The notes under the pieces were generated by a model. It was given only the letters and a program-made list of their open reading frames with translations. It was not told the origin of the DNA and made no database searches. Below are positions 63,599 to 64,000 of a stretch of 64,000 nt of DNA, piece by piece. This stretch comes from JBBIMP01 sp037444305 (GTDB taxonomy: Bacteria; Acidobacteriota; UBA6911): assembly GCA_037444305.1 (NCBI GenBank), contig JBBIMP010000025.1, positions 13,684-77,683 on the forward strand. Reading direction: 5' to 3'. A program made the position numbers and the translations under genes. Position 1 is the first letter of the stretch, and each line of letters begins with the position of its first letter.

Positions 63599-63946
63599 CG
63601 GTGTTCCCTCAGTTTTGAGCATCGCCGCCGGTCATTTTATCATCTCTTGCGGTCCCTCGTGCCTTCTCTTCGGCCCGCCGCCACCGGGCACACGCAGGAA
63701 GGTGCGGGATAGCCCGGATCATGGCAGTGAACCCGTCGAAACCGGCCCCGCAGCGCCACCTGCCCGGTCCGCGCGGACGGGGAACCTTGGGATCCTGCGC
63801 GTTATTGACATCGCCGCCGGCGTTTGTTAAATTCCGCCCTTGATTTGCAGACATTCGCACAGGAACGGCCATCGCTTGTTTTCCCGCCTCACCCGCTATG
63901 AGATCCCGAAGGGCAAGCCGGATCAGCGCTCGAAGGCGGAACTCCT
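63599..63946. other. 348-bp intergenic region with tRNA promoter
   Basis: Between queD and the tRNA; apart from the promoter below I see no gene or clear terminator. The minus-strand open frame across the tRNA is a shadow. Confidence 0.6.
63805..63833 (+). promoter_or_regulatory. Candidate tRNA-Leu promoter
   Basis: A perfect TTGACA at 63805-63810 and TAAATT at 63828-63833 are 17 bp apart, reading toward the tRNA about 110 bp downstream. Confidence 0.55.
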
Positions 63947-64000
63947 GCGAAAGTGGCGGAATTGGCAGACGCGCTGGACTTAGGATCCAGTCCCGCAAGG
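63947..64000 (+). tRNA. tRNA-Leu (anticodon UAG), 3' part outside window
   Basis: Acceptor GCGAAAG at 63947-63953, T8 G9, D-stem GCG with the GAATTGGCAGA loop, anticodon stem CTGGA/TCCAG (63974-63978, 63986-63990) and loop CTTAGGA, giving anticodon UAG. The D-arm sequence GGAATTGGCAGACGCG is typical of leucine tRNAs. Cut by the right edge in the variable arm. Confidence 0.93.

Noticed and set aside
63609..63998. 129-aa minus-strand frame
   Set aside because: Runs across the tRNA-Leu gene and has no ribosome site or domain.

Overview
This 64 kb window is a dense, GC-rich (low-60s % by eye) bacterial chromosome segment with about 60 genes, many short 4-bp ATGA/GTGA overlaps, frequent GTG/TTG starts, and no rRNA operon, CRISPR array, intact insertion sequence or prophage. 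The gene complement is Gram-negative: TatA, a DsbD-type thiol relay, lipoproteins, TonB-like domains, a LemA/TPM cluster and a PilX-like pilin protein. Together with BlaI/M56 regulators fused to TonB domains, this suits Acidobacteriota or a related deep lineage. That placement is inference; no marker was searched.

Layout. 1-7.7 kb (minus): the ffh-rpsP-KH-rimM-trmD-rplS-rnhB ribosome/SRP operon, running into a large TPR protein, a small membrane protein and the start of thiE (cut by the window edge). 7.9-13.5 kb: selB (selenocysteine elongation factor), tatA, a PD-(D/E)XK-like protein, an enoyl-CoA hydratase, cutA and an FtsB-like protein. 13.5-19 kb: a divergent pyrimidine locus, pyrR-pyrB-pyrC leftward and pyrK-pyrD-pyrF rightward, with both predicted promoters sharing one -10 region. 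19.1-23.3 kb (minus): lytic transglycosylase, GAF-GAF-PP2C phosphatase, PH/SHOCT membrane protein and small unknowns. 23.6-31.9 kb: class I fumarase, a lipoprotein-type isoaspartyl methyltransferase, pncB-nadE-amidase, and a lone Cache-domain protein. 32-37 kb (plus): UDG family 5, a secreted duplicated-domain protein, an FNR-type oxidoreductase, pdxB and an alpha/beta hydrolase. 37-41 kb (minus): B12-dependent metH with a DUF971 protein. 41-44.9 kb: a vapBC pair, a repeat-rich intergenic stretch, a BlaI/M56 regulatory pair whose M56 protein carries extra TonB/ExbD-like domains, and an orphan TonB domain. 45-55.6 kb (plus): DsbD, N-carbamoylputrescine amidase and agmatine deiminase (putrescine from agmatine) coupled to an acyl-CoA synthetase and a PanE-like reductase, then murB and lemA-TPM-TPM. 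55.7-64 kb: a CbiM-NikL-CbiQ metal transporter lacking its ATPase, a PilX-like protein, a large FAD/Fe-S dehydrogenase, a lipoprotein, queD and the 5' part of tRNA-Leu(UAG).

Most of this is housekeeping. The parts that deserve attention are regulatory and architectural: the shared-core pyr promoter, two regulator genes (blaI, vapB) whose predicted promoters leave almost no 5' leader, the M56-TonB-ExbD-like fusion with its duplicated orphan domain, the exported PIMT, the nuclease-like 517-aa protein and the ATPase-less Ni/Co transporter. I did not find a convincing wholly new multi-gene system.
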